NCBI GenBank assembly: GCA_018240465.1
Contig: JAFEFS010000096.1
Span: 1 to 64,000 of the forward strand
Origin: Pseudomonadota bacterium
Lineage (GTDB): Bacteria > Pseudomonadota > Gammaproteobacteria > Xanthomonadales > Rhodanobacteraceae
Reading direction: 5' to 3'
Length of the DNA stretch: 64,000 nucleotides
Part shown: positions 43,155 through 50,860 of the stretch, piece after piece
How positions within the stretch are numbered: position 1 is the stretch's first letter
Layout: each line of letters starts with the position of its first letter
Program-made: the position numbers and the translations under genes
The notes under the pieces: generated by a model
The model's input: only the letters and a program-made list of their open reading frames with translations
Told to the model about the DNA's origin: nothing
Databases searched by the model: none

Positions 43155-44324
43155 TCAGATCTTGTGGCGTGCCACCAGTTGCTTGGCGATGATGATGCGC
43201 TGCATCTCGTTGGTGCCTTCGCCGATGCACATCAGCATGGCGTCGCGGTAGAAGCGCTCGATTTCGTACTCCACCGAGTAGCTGTAGCCGCCGAAGATGC
43301 GCATGCCCTGTTCGGCACAGAACGCACCGGCCTCGGTGGCCATGTACTTGGCCATGCCCGCTTCCATGTCGCAGCGCTCGCCGCGGTCGTAGGCATTGGC
43401 GGCGCTTTCGATCAGCAGCTTGGAGGCTTCCACCCGCGCCGCCATCTCGCCCAGCTTGAGCTGGATCGCCTGGTGCTCGCAGATCGGCTTGCCGAAGGTC
43501 CGGCGCTCCTGCGCATAGCGGACCGACAGGCGCAACGCGCCTTCGGCGATGCCGGCGCCGCGGGCGGCGACGTTGATGCGGCCCAGCTCCAGTCCGCCCA
43601 CGGCATTGTGGAAGCCCCTGCCCTCCACGCCGCCGAGCAGGTTCTCGGCCGGGACCTTGTAGTCCTCGAACACCAGCTCGCAGGTATCGATGGCACGATA
43701 GCCCATCTTCTTCATCTTTTTGGCCACGATGAAGCCGTCGCCCTTCTCGGCGATGAACATGCTCATGCCCTTGTGCCGCGGCTGCGCGGCGGGATCGGTC
43801 TTGACCAGCAGCAGCGCCATGTCGCCGTGCATGGAGTTGGTAATCCAGGTCTTGGCGCCGTTGATGACGTAATGGTCGCCTTCGCGCCGCGCGACCGTGC
43901 GGATGGCCTGCAGGTCGGTACCGGCATTGGGCTCTGTCAATCCCAGTGCGCCGCGCAGCTCGCCGCTGGCCATGCGCGGCAGGTACTTGCGCTTCTGCTC
44001 CTCGGTGCCGCAGCGCTCGATCGCCGAGGCCATGATGAGGTGCGAGTTGAAAATGCCGGTGGGCGCCATCCACACCGAGGACACCTTGATCACGATCTTG
44101 GCGTAGATGCGCGCCGGCAGGCCCAGGCCGCCGTACTCGGTGGAGATGGTGGCGCCGAACAGGCCCAGTTCCTTCATCTCCTCTACCAGCACGTCCGGAT
44201 ACTTGTCCGCCAGGTCGTACTCGCGGGCGATCGGCGCCACCGATTTCTCGACCCAATGGTCGATGCTGTCGAGCAGGGCCTGCTCTTCCTCGGGCCCCCA
44301 CATCACGTCCATTTTGCTGCTCAT
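43155..44324 (-). CDS. Acyl-CoA dehydrogenase
   Basis: 389 residues. Family blocks: GLFGATISTEYGGLGLPARI, ALGLTEPNAGTDLQAIRT, GAKTWITNSMHGDMALLLV, RRTFGKPICEHQAIQLKLGE and the closing CIGEGTNEMQRIIIAKQL with catalytic Glu369. It introduces a trans C2-C3 double bond and donates electrons to ETF. It differs from the glutaryl-type enzyme at 28842 in lacking its VQSSL/YEGT features, so it takes a non-decarboxylated substrate. The neighbours (MaoC hydratase 13 bases upstream, CitE-like lyase) indicate a short sequence of oxidation, hydration and cleavage. Confidence 0.9.
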   Translation of the reverse strand: MSSKMDVMWGPEEEQALLDSIDHWVEKSVAPIAREYDLADKYPDVLVEEMKELGLFGATISTEYGGLGLPARIYAKIVIKVSSVWMAPTGIFNSHLIMASAIERCGTEEQKRKYLPRMASGELRGALGLTEPNAGTDLQAIRTVARREGDHYVINGAKTWITNSMHGDMALLLVKTDPAAQPRHKGMSMFIAEKGDGFIVAKKMKKMGYRAIDTCELVFEDYKVPAENLLGGVEGRGFHNAVGGLELGRINVAARGAGIAEGALRLSVRYAQERRTFGKPICEHQAIQLKLGEMAARVEASKLLIESAANAYDRGERCDMEAGMAKYMATEAGAFCAEQGMRIFGGYSYSVEYEIERFYRDAMLMCIGEGTNEMQRIIIAKQLVARHKI

Positions 44325-44337
44325 GGGGCCGGATCCT

Positions 44338-44856
44338 TCAGTAGTTGACCTTGTCTTCGACGGAGTGGCCGCGCCTGGCGATCAGCATTGTGCGGTTGAA
44401 GGTGCACACCAGCTTGCCGTCCTGGTTGAAGCCGTCGGTGCGGCAGGTGACGATGCCGGCGCCGGGGCGCGACTTGGATTCCCGCTTCTCCAGCACTTCG
44501 GATTCGGCCACCAGGGTGTCGCCCACGAACAGCGGGTGGGTCATCTTGATCTCTGACCAGCCCAGGTTGGCCACGGCCTTCTGGCTGACGTCGGTGACGC
44601 TCATGCCCACCATCAGCGCCACGGTGAACGGCGAGCAGACGATGACCTTGCCGAACTCGGAGGCCTTGGCGTACTCCTTGTCGAAGTGCATCGGATGGGT
44701 GTTCATCGTCAGCAGGGTGAACCAGGTGTTGTCGGTCTCGGTGATCGAGCGGCCGGGGCGGTGCTCGTAAATGTCGCCGATGTTGAAATCCTCGAAGTAG
44801 CGGCCGAAGGTTTCGCGGAAACGGTGCTCGGAAATTTGCTTGACGTTCTGAACCAT
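44338..44856 (-). CDS. MaoC-like enoyl-CoA hydratase (single hot-dog)
   Basis: 172 residues. ETFGRYFEDFNIGDIYEHRP, then TDNTWFTLLTMNTHPMHFD, VCSPFTVALMVGMSV and HPLFVGDTLVAESEVLEKRE make a single hot-dog domain. The hydratase-2 motif (GDxNPIHxD) reads MNTHPMHFD here; His57 is kept but the catalytic Asp is Asn52. Mesaconyl- and itaconyl-CoA hydratases belong to this superfamily, mostly as double-domain proteins; a single domain would dimerise. The Asn is either a subgroup feature or a sign of altered chemistry. Confidence 0.8.
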   Translation of the reverse strand: MVQNVKQISEHRFRETFGRYFEDFNIGDIYEHRPGRSITETDNTWFTLLTMNTHPMHFDKEYAKASEFGKVIVCSPFTVALMVGMSVTDVSQKAVANLGWSEIKMTHPLFVGDTLVAESEVLEKRESKSRPGAGIVTCRTDGFNQDGKLVCTFNRTMLIARRGHSVEDKVNY

Positions 44857-44920
44857 GGGGCGTGTCCTGTGTCTTGATGGGGTGGGCGCGGGCGGTGAAT
44901 CCGTGGAAGGGGCGGGGTGG

Positions 44921-45775
44921 TCAGCTCTCGCGCACGCCGAGGGCGCCCAAGGCGATGGCACGGTGGGCCGCGATCTCGATCGGGCGGTCCACCAGCTTGC
45001 CGTCCAGCTGGATGGCCTCGCCGTTGCTGGCCGCCAGCGCCGCGATGACGCGCTGGGCGTGCGTGTACTCCTTCGCCGTAGGCAGGTAGCAGCGCTGGAT
45101 GGCGTCGACCTGGCCCGGGTGGATGGCAGCCTTGGCGGTGAAGCCCAGGTGGATGACGCGCTCTGTTTCGGCGCTCAAGCCGGCTTGGTCGTGGATGTCC
45201 AGGTACGGCACATCCATGCAGCCAACGCCGGCCTCGGCCGCCACGGTGGCCAGTTGCACACGCGGATACAGAAAGCTCTCCCAGCCGGCGCGACCGCGCA
45301 GCGCCACGATGTAGTCGAATCCGCCGAACATCAGCGCCTGCAGCCGAGGCGTGGCGCGGGCCAGCGCGCGCGCGTCAAGCAGGCCTTGCGGCGTTTCGAT
45401 CTGGGCGATGAAGCTGGTGTCCATGCCGGTCAGGGCGGTGTCTGCCCGCCGCAGTTCGTCGGCGGTTTCGACCTTGGGCAGCATCACGAAGTCCGGCGCC
45501 AACCCCGAGGCGGCCAGGGCCTGCAGGTCGGCCTGGCCTTGCGCGGTGGACAGCGGATTGATGCGCAGGCCGATTTCACTGCGGCCCGCGGGTTTGGCCG
45601 CCAGGTAGGCGAACAGGGAGGCGCGCGCGCTGTCCTTGTCGGCCGCGGCCACCGCGTCTTCCAGGTCGATGCAGACCTGGTCGGCGCCACTGGCCACCGC
45701 CTTGGCATAACGCTCCGGGCGTGATCCGGGCACGAACAGCAGGCAGCGGCGCGGGTTGCTGGCGAGGCCGGTCAT
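44921..45775 (-). CDS. HpcH/HpaI (CitE-like) acyl-CoA lyase
   Basis: 284 residues of the CitE/malyl-CoA lyase family. RRCLLFVPGSRPERYAKAV, VCIDLEDAVAAADKDSAR, LRINPLST, VMLPKVETADELRRAD, FIAQIETPQGLLDA (metal-binding Glu) and HLGFTAKAAIHPGQVDAI are all present. Known members cleave citramalyl-CoA, methylmalyl-CoA or malyl-CoA to acetyl-CoA or propionyl-CoA plus pyruvate or glyoxylate. The metal Glu/Asp pair is intact. It overlaps the PuuE-like gene by ATGA. With MaoC and CaiB it forms the logical end of a mesaconate/itaconate-like route. Confidence 0.87.
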   Translation of the reverse strand: MTGLASNPRRCLLFVPGSRPERYAKAVASGADQVCIDLEDAVAAADKDSARASLFAYLAAKPAGRSEIGLRINPLSTAQGQADLQALAASGLAPDFVMLPKVETADELRRADTALTGMDTSFIAQIETPQGLLDARALARATPRLQALMFGGFDYIVALRGRAGWESFLYPRVQLATVAAEAGVGCMDVPYLDIHDQAGLSAETERVIHLGFTAKAAIHPGQVDAIQRCYLPTAKEYTHAQRVIAALAASNGEAIQLDGKLVDRPIEIAAHRAIALGALGVRES

Positions 45776-46635
45776 CGGGCCACCTGCGCGGCGAAGTGTT
45801 CGGCAATGCCGCGGCGGGTGGCGTACCAGACGTCGGGCTTCTGTGCCACGTAGGCGAGGAACTTCTCGAACGCACCGATCCGGCCCGGTCGGCCGATGAT
45901 GCGCAGGTGCAGGCCCAGCGACATCATCCGCGGCGCGTGCGCGCCCTCGGCGTACAGGGTGTCGAAGCTGTCGATGGCGTATTCGAGCCAGTGGCTGGGC
46001 AGGTAGGACGGTGCCAGCCACATCTTCATGTCGTTGGTGTCGAGCTGGTAGGGCACGATCACCATCGGCTGGTCGGAGCCGTCGACCTGCCCCCAGAAGG
46101 GCGCGTCGGCGGAGTAGTCGTCCATGTGGTACAGGAAGCCTTCCTCCTGCAGCAGGCGACGCGTGTCGGCGGTGTGCAGGTAGCGCGACAACCAGCCCAC
46201 CGGGCGCCTGCCGGTGGTTTTCTCGATGCTGTCGGCGGCATCGCGGATGAACCGGCGCTCCGCGTCGGGGCCGAGGCGGAACTGGTGGATCCAGCGGTAG
46301 CCGTGCGAACACACCTCGTGGCGGCTGCCGCGCAGGTAGCTGGTCACGCTGTCGGCGCGCTCCAGCGACAAGGCGGCGGCGGTATAGGTCGCCGCGACCT
46401 GATACTTGTCCAGCAGGGCGGCCACCCGGGCGTGCCCCTCGTTGATGCCGTAGCGGTAGTTGGATTCGTTGCCGTAGTTGCGTATCGGCTTGTGCAGGCT
46501 GACATTGAGCTCGTCCACCGGCTCGGTGATCTTGTCGCCCTCGCCGATGCTGTACTCGGACAGTTCCTCCACGTTGACGACCACCGACAGCGCCAGTCGT
46601 GCCTTGCCGGGCCACGGGTAAGTTGTGTTGGACAT
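45772..46635 (-). CDS. PuuE-like polysaccharide-deacetylase-fold amidohydrolase 1
   Basis: 287 residues. KARLALSVVVNVEELSEY, HEVCSHGYRWIHQF, RRPVGWLSRYLHTADTRRLL, VIVPYQLDTNDMKMW, MMSLGLHLRIIGRPGRIGAF and VWYATRRGIAEHF are the hallmarks of allantoinase PuuE and its relatives, which open cyclic amides without a typical metal triad. The same fold includes the Pseudomonas cyclic imide hydrolase. An allantoinase role cannot be excluded, but the gene sits in a CoA-dependent operon, not with urate genes. It is one of three members in the island. Confidence 0.85.
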   Translation of the reverse strand: MSNTTYPWPGKARLALSVVVNVEELSEYSIGEGDKITEPVDELNVSLHKPIRNYGNESNYRYGINEGHARVAALLDKYQVAATYTAAALSLERADSVTSYLRGSRHEVCSHGYRWIHQFRLGPDAERRFIRDAADSIEKTTGRRPVGWLSRYLHTADTRRLLQEEGFLYHMDDYSADAPFWGQVDGSDQPMVIVPYQLDTNDMKMWLAPSYLPSHWLEYAIDSFDTLYAEGAHAPRMMSLGLHLRIIGRPGRIGAFEKFLAYVAQKPDVWYATRRGIAEHFAAQVAR

Positions 46636-46678
46636 GGGTTCTCTCGTTATGGGCGCGGGTGGCGGGGGCGTTTTCACT

Positions 46679-47524
46679 TCAATGGTTTTCTTCGCCGCCG
46701 GAGACATTGATCGCTTCGCCGGTGATGTAGGCGGCATCGTCCGAGCACAGGTAGGCGGTAGCGGCCGCCATGTCGGAAGGCAGTCCGGTGCGGCCCATCG
46801 GGATGCGCCCGCGCATGTCGGCAAGGTACTGCTCGACGGTCTTGCCCTGCCTGGCTGCGAAGTATTCGTTCTGCCAGGCGCCCAGGCCGGTGGTGACGTG
46901 GTTGGGGCACACGGCATTGACGTTGATCGCGTTTGGTGCCAGTTCCAGTGCGGCCACCCGGGTCAGGCCGACCACCCCATGCTTGGACGAGCAATAGGCT
47001 ACCGCATGGGGAAAGGCCGACTTGGCCGCCTGCGACGCGATGTTGACGATGCGGCCGCCGTGGCCCTGCTTGATCATCTGCCGGGCCGCGTGCTTGATGC
47101 ACAGGAAGGCGCCGCGCAGGTTGACCCCCAGCACGGCATCCCATTCGCCGGCTTCCATCTCCACCAGCGGTTTCATCAGGTAGCCGATGCCGGCGTTGTT
47201 GACCAGGATATCCAGCTTGCCGAAGCGCGCCACGGTGGCCTGCACCACCTGCTCCACCTGCGATTCCTCCAGCACGTCCAGGGCCATCGCCACGCACTCG
47301 CCGCCGGTCTCGGCCGCCAGCGCGGCGGCCACCCGGGACATCTCCTCGTCGGTGCCCACCGCCGTGACCGGCATCTCCGCGCCGCGGCCGTGGCCGATGT
47401 CGGTCAGCACGACCTTGCAACCTTCCTGCAGCAGGCGTCGCGCGATGCCTTCGCCCAGTCCCTTGCTGCGACCGGCGCCGGTGATGATGGCGACCTTGCT
47501 TTCCAGTTCCGCGAATCGCGCCAT
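46679..47524 (-). CDS. Short-chain dehydrogenase/reductase
   Basis: 281 residues. Cofactor motif VAIITGAGRSKGLGEGIARR, Asp in VVLTDIGHGRG (prefers NAD), LVNNAGIGYLMKPL, catalytic Ser in IVNIASQAAKS, Tyr-x3-Lys in AVAYCSSKHG and the closing AYITGEAINVSGGEEN. The family oxidises secondary alcohols or reduces ketones. It follows the RedY-like gene by 19 bases. With MaoC, it could oxidise the hydroxyacyl intermediate, or act on a hydroxylated ring fragment. Confidence 0.88.
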   Translation of the reverse strand: MARFAELESKVAIITGAGRSKGLGEGIARRLLQEGCKVVLTDIGHGRGAEMPVTAVGTDEEMSRVAAALAAETGGECVAMALDVLEESQVEQVVQATVARFGKLDILVNNAGIGYLMKPLVEMEAGEWDAVLGVNLRGAFLCIKHAARQMIKQGHGGRIVNIASQAAKSAFPHAVAYCSSKHGVVGLTRVAALELAPNAINVNAVCPNHVTTGLGAWQNEYFAARQGKTVEQYLADMRGRIPMGRTGLPSDMAAATAYLCSDDAAYITGEAINVSGGEENH

Positions 47525-47543
47525 GGCCAGTTCTCCGAAGGGT

Positions 47544-47852
47544 TCAAAGGTTGCTTGCGAGAATGAACAGGGGCTGGTCGGCGTATTGCTGAAATTGCGC
47601 CGCTCCAGACTGGACCGCCGGCGACCCCAGGTCCTTGCCGAAGGCTTCCATGTCGCGGATGCGCATGATCTCGATGTATTCGTAGGGTGCGGGGCCGTCG
47701 CCGATCAGCAGGCCGGAGGCCTTGAGCACCTCGAACTTGTCTACCGAGGCCAGGTCGTTGACGACCGGCAGGTCGCTGCCGCGGGCCCAGGCCTCGTATT
47801 CCGCGCGGTCGACGCCGGGCTTGAGGTTGAAGAGGACGATGACGGTTTGCAT
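47544..47852 (-). CDS. RedY/EthD-like dimeric alpha-beta barrel protein
   Basis: 102 residues: MQTVIVLFNLKPGVDRAEYE, ARGSDLPVVNDLASVDKFEV and YEYIEIMRIRDMEAFGKDLG match the ferredoxin-like barrel of the EthD/RedY group. RedY comes from the prodigiosin cluster; other barrels of this type bind heme or labile aromatic intermediates. The function here is unknown. It is the first gene of the leftward operon and lies 28 bases from the palindromic operator at 47881-47902. Confidence 0.65.
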   Translation of the reverse strand: MQTVIVLFNLKPGVDRAEYEAWARGSDLPVVNDLASVDKFEVLKASGLLIGDGPAPYEYIEIMRIRDMEAFGKDLGSPAVQSGAAQFQQYADQPLFILASNL

Positions 47853-47880
47853 GGCATTTTCTCTGGCTACGAGTTGTGGC

Positions 47881-47902
47881 ACACTTTGTCCGGACAAAGT
47901 GT
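47881..47902. promoter_or_regulatory. Operator site 5, perfect 22-base palindrome
   Basis: The half-site ACACTTTGTCC is followed by its exact complement. This is the most symmetrical of the seven operator copies. It lies between the divergent RedY-like and MFS operons and overlaps the -10 of the leftward promoter. Confidence 0.75.
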
Positions 47903-47927
47903 AGGCTGGTTGAGTCCTGTCGGTCAA
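47898..47927 (-). promoter_or_regulatory. Promoter of the RedY-SDR-...-CaiB operon
   Basis: On the minus strand: TTGACC (47922-47927), an 18-base spacer, TACACT (47898-47903). The palindromic operator overlaps the -10 and the start of transcription, as for the promoter at 19690-19719. Confidence 0.55.
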
Positions 47928-47988
47928 CGCCCGTTGTGGAACGTTCGACGGCATCCGATGAACGCGAATCTACCGAGGAGAGGCGTGC

Positions 47989-49224
47989 ATGAAGCGTTGT
48001 TACCCCTGGCTCATGGCGGTGATGGGCATGTTGGTGCTGTTGGTATCCAACGGACTCATCATCACCGGCCTGACCGTGTTCGACGAGTCGCTGCTGAAGG
48101 CGTTCGACTGGAGCCGCGGCGAGCTCAAGCTGCGCGACCTGATCACGCTGGTGCTGGCCGGCTGGCTGGGGCCGGTGGTGGGCGTGCTGATCGACAGGTT
48201 CGGACCGCGCCGGCTGATCCTGTTCGGCCTGGCGCTGCTGGCCGCGCTGTATTACGCCTACGCCAACCTGCACTCGCTCGGCCAGCTATACCTGATCCAT
48301 GTGGGCTTTGCCGTGGTGCTGGTGGCCGCGGGGCTCAACGTGGCCGTGATCTTCGTATCGCAGTGGTTCGAGGCCCGGCGCGGGACAGCCATCGGCGTTG
48401 CCCTGGTCGGCACCAGCCTCGGCGGCATGGTGTTTCCCGAGCTCGGCGTACATCTGCTGCGCAACATGGATTGGCGCAACGCCTTCATGTGGGAGATGGC
48501 GATACCCGTCGCTTTGCTGGTGCTGGCATGGCTGGTGCTGCGCAGCCCTCGTGCTGGTGGCATCCAGCCCCTGGGCGCGGATGAGCAGGCGGTTGCGAAC
48601 CGTGCCGCTGCCGCCACACCGATGCTGCCCGACCTCGGCTACGGCGCAGCCCTGCGTACCCGCACCTTCTGGGCGCTGGCGGTCGTCGCCATGGCCACCT
48701 TCTACGCAATCCTGGCGGTGGCGCAGAACCTGTTCCTTTACATGCGCGACATGGGTCACGCCCCGGCCGCAGCCGGCAACGCGCTGGCCCTGATGTTCGG
48801 CATGGCGATGGTCGGCAAGTTCGGCTTCGGCCTGCTAGCCGACCTGTTTCCTCCCAAACGTGTGTTCCTGCTCAACCTGGCGATCATGCTGGCGGGCGCG
48901 ATGATCCTGGCCAGCATGCAGAGTCAGTTGATCTGGTATTCGCTGGTGCTGTTCGGACTGGGTTGGGGCGGCCTGTATGCGCTGATCCAGTTGCAGGGCA
49001 TCAATGCCTTCGGCCTGTCGGCGGCGGGTAAGATTCTGGGCACCATCACGCTGTTTGATGCCACCTCGGCGGGTGTCGGCATCTGGCTCACCGCCAGGAT
49101 CCATGACGCCACCGGCACCTATCAGCCGGCCTTCGTGCTGGTGGCGGGGCTGGTGGTGGTGGCGCTGCTGGCCGCCACCGTCGTGCGTGACGAACGTGCC
49201 GCGCAAGCGGCAGCCAATACGTGA
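47989..49224 (+). CDS. MFS transporter, monocarboxylate/organic acid type
   Basis: 411 residues with twelve hydrophobic segments. LMAVMGMLVLLVSNGLIITG opens the protein; the signature loop after helix 2 reads GVLIDRFGPRRLILFG, and helix 4-5 has SQWFEARRGTAIGVALVGTS, a motif of the oxalate:formate/monocarboxylate branch. It probably carries an organic acid or an amide-bearing acid across the inner membrane. It is the first gene of the rightward operon and is followed by an amidase and two ring-opening hydrolases, so the substrate may be the cyclic compound itself. Confidence 0.88.
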   Translation: MKRCYPWLMAVMGMLVLLVSNGLIITGLTVFDESLLKAFDWSRGELKLRDLITLVLAGWLGPVVGVLIDRFGPRRLILFGLALLAALYYAYANLHSLGQLYLIHVGFAVVLVAAGLNVAVIFVSQWFEARRGTAIGVALVGTSLGGMVFPELGVHLLRNMDWRNAFMWEMAIPVALLVLAWLVLRSPRAGGIQPLGADEQAVANRAAAATPMLPDLGYGAALRTRTFWALAVVAMATFYAILAVAQNLFLYMRDMGHAPAAAGNALALMFGMAMVGKFGFGLLADLFPPKRVFLLNLAIMLAGAMILASMQSQLIWYSLVLFGLGWGGLYALIQLQGINAFGLSAAGKILGTITLFDATSAGVGIWLTARIHDATGTYQPAFVLVAGLVVVALLAATVVRDERAAQAAANT

Positions 49225-49250
49225 CCGGGCCAGCGCGAGGAGACCGGAAC

Positions 49251-49925
49251 ATGCCGACCATGCAAACCAGTGAGCAGACCGCCCGCCAGTACTGGGAGAC
49301 GGTCAAGGCCAACCCGAGCCGGGCCAAGTTCGGCTTCGGCAAGCGCCCGGCGATCGTCAACATCGACGTGCAGCGTGCCTATACCGACATCGTCACCTTC
49401 AAGACGGCCTACCAGACTGACCCGCGCCAGATCGAGTACATCAACCAGCTCTCGGCGTCGCTGCGCGAGCGCGGCCTGCCGGTGATCTGGACCTACGTGG
49501 CCTATCTCGAATCGGGCGAGGATGCCGGCGTCTGGGGCACGCGCACCAACACGCCGGACTCGCTGCAGAACATCAAGCACGGCTCCGAGCGCGCCCAGCT
49601 CGACCCGCGCGCCGATGTGCAGCCGGGCGACATCGTCATGCACAAGTGGATGCCCAGTCCGTTCTTCGAAACCAACCTGTGGTCGCTGCTGACCTTCCAT
49701 CGCATCGACACGCTGATCATCACCGGCGGCTCGACCTCCGGCTGCGTGCGTGCCTGCGCGGTGGACAGCCTGTCGCGCAGCTTCCGCACCATCGTGGTGG
49801 AGGAGGCGGTGGCCGACAAGCACGAGATCCCGCACTACGCCAACCTCGCCGACATGATGCTCAAGTACGCAGATGTCGAGCCGGTGGCCGAGGTGGTGCG
49901 CCAGCTCAGGGAGTTGCCGCGGTGA
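49251..49925 (+). CDS. Isochorismatase-fold amidohydrolase (maleamate / N-carbamoylsarcosine amidase-like)
   Basis: 224 residues from the Met at 49251, preceded by GAGGAGA. The Asp-Lys-Cys triad is Asp39 in AIVNIDVQRAY, Lys132 in VMHKWMPSPF and Cys165 in ITGGSTSGCVRACAVD. FFETNL and the C-terminal DKHEIPHYANLADM match the amidase branch of the superfamily (N-carbamoylsarcosine amidase, maleamate amidohydrolase NicF, biuret hydrolase) rather than isochorismatase. It hydrolyses a linear amide. The GTGA overlap with the first of two PuuE-like genes fits ring opening of a cyclic imide or amide followed by hydrolysis of the half-amide. Confidence 0.85.
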   Translation: MPTMQTSEQTARQYWETVKANPSRAKFGFGKRPAIVNIDVQRAYTDIVTFKTAYQTDPRQIEYINQLSASLRERGLPVIWTYVAYLESGEDAGVWGTRTNTPDSLQNIKHGSERAQLDPRADVQPGDIVMHKWMPSPFFETNLWSLLTFHRIDTLIITGGSTSGCVRACAVDSLSRSFRTIVVEEAVADKHEIPHYANLADMMLKYADVEPVAEVVRQLRELPR

Positions 49926-50860
49926 ACAGGAAGCCCGCCCCCGGCTTGTACGACTACTGGCCCTATGCCGAGCGGCCGAAGATCCGCTGGCCCGGTGGCG
50001 CGAAACTGGCCTTGTGGATCGCGCCCAACATCGAGTTCTACGAATACGCGCCACCCACCAATCCGCAGCGCAAGCCATGGCCGCGACCGCTGCCGGACGT
50101 GCTCGCCTATGCCACCCGCGACTACGGCAACCGCGTGGGCCACCAGCGCATGATGCGGGTGATGGACAAGTACGGTCTGCGCGGCTCGGTGTCGTTGTCG
50201 GCAGCCACGCTGATCCACCATCCCGAAGTGATCGCGCTGGCGGCCGAGCGGAACTGGGAGTTCTTCAGCCACGGCATCTACAACACGCGCTACACCTACG
50301 GCCTGGACGAGGCGCAGGAACGCGCGATGATCGCCGAGTCGATGGCGCTGATCCGGCAGCACACCGGGCAAAACTGCCACGGTTACCTGGCGCCCGCGCT
50401 GTCGCATTCGGAGCAGACCATCGACCTGTTCGCCGAGGCCGGCGGCCTGTACACCTGCGACCTGTTCCACGACGACCAGCCCACGCCAGTGCATACGCGC
50501 AGCGGACGGCGCTTCGTGTCGGTGCCGTACTCGCTGGAACTCAACGACACCATCACCTACGTGGTCAACAAGATCGAACCGCGCCGCTACGGCCAGATGA
50601 TCAAGGATGCCTTCGACCGCCTCTACGCCGAAGGCGAAGAGTCGGGTACGGTGATGTGCGTGCCGCTGCATGCCTACCAGGTCAGCCATCCGCATCGCCT
50701 GCGCGCCTTCGAGGAGGCGATGGACTACGCCTGCGGCCATGCCGGCGTGTGGAAGGCCACCGGGCGGGAGATCGCCCAGCACTACCTGGAGCATCACTAC
50801 GATGCGGCGCTGGCCTCGATCCAGTCCGCCAACCACGTCGGCAGGGAGGGGCAGGCATGA
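49922..50860 (+). CDS. PuuE-like polysaccharide-deacetylase-fold amidohydrolase 2
   Basis: 312 residues from a GTG overlapping the amidase stop. KIRWPGGAKLALWIAPNIEF, YGNRVGHQRMMRVMDKYGL, FFSHGIYNTRYTYGLDEAQ, GYLAPALSHSEQTIDLFAEA, VSVPYSLELNDTITYVVN and PLHAYQVSHPHRLRAFEEA follow the PuuE/cyclic imide hydrolase pattern but are divergent from both other copies. YDYWPYAERP at the start is characteristic of the branch. The His of SHG and the HAY...HPHR segment are kept, so it is likely active. It overlaps the next PuuE-like gene by ATGA; a mixed oligomer is possible. Confidence 0.82.
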   Translation: MNRKPAPGLYDYWPYAERPKIRWPGGAKLALWIAPNIEFYEYAPPTNPQRKPWPRPLPDVLAYATRDYGNRVGHQRMMRVMDKYGLRGSVSLSAATLIHHPEVIALAAERNWEFFSHGIYNTRYTYGLDEAQERAMIAESMALIRQHTGQNCHGYLAPALSHSEQTIDLFAEAGGLYTCDLFHDDQPTPVHTRSGRRFVSVPYSLELNDTITYVVNKIEPRRYGQMIKDAFDRLYAEGEESGTVMCVPLHAYQVSHPHRLRAFEEAMDYACGHAGVWKATGREIAQHYLEHHYDAALASIQSANHVGREGQA

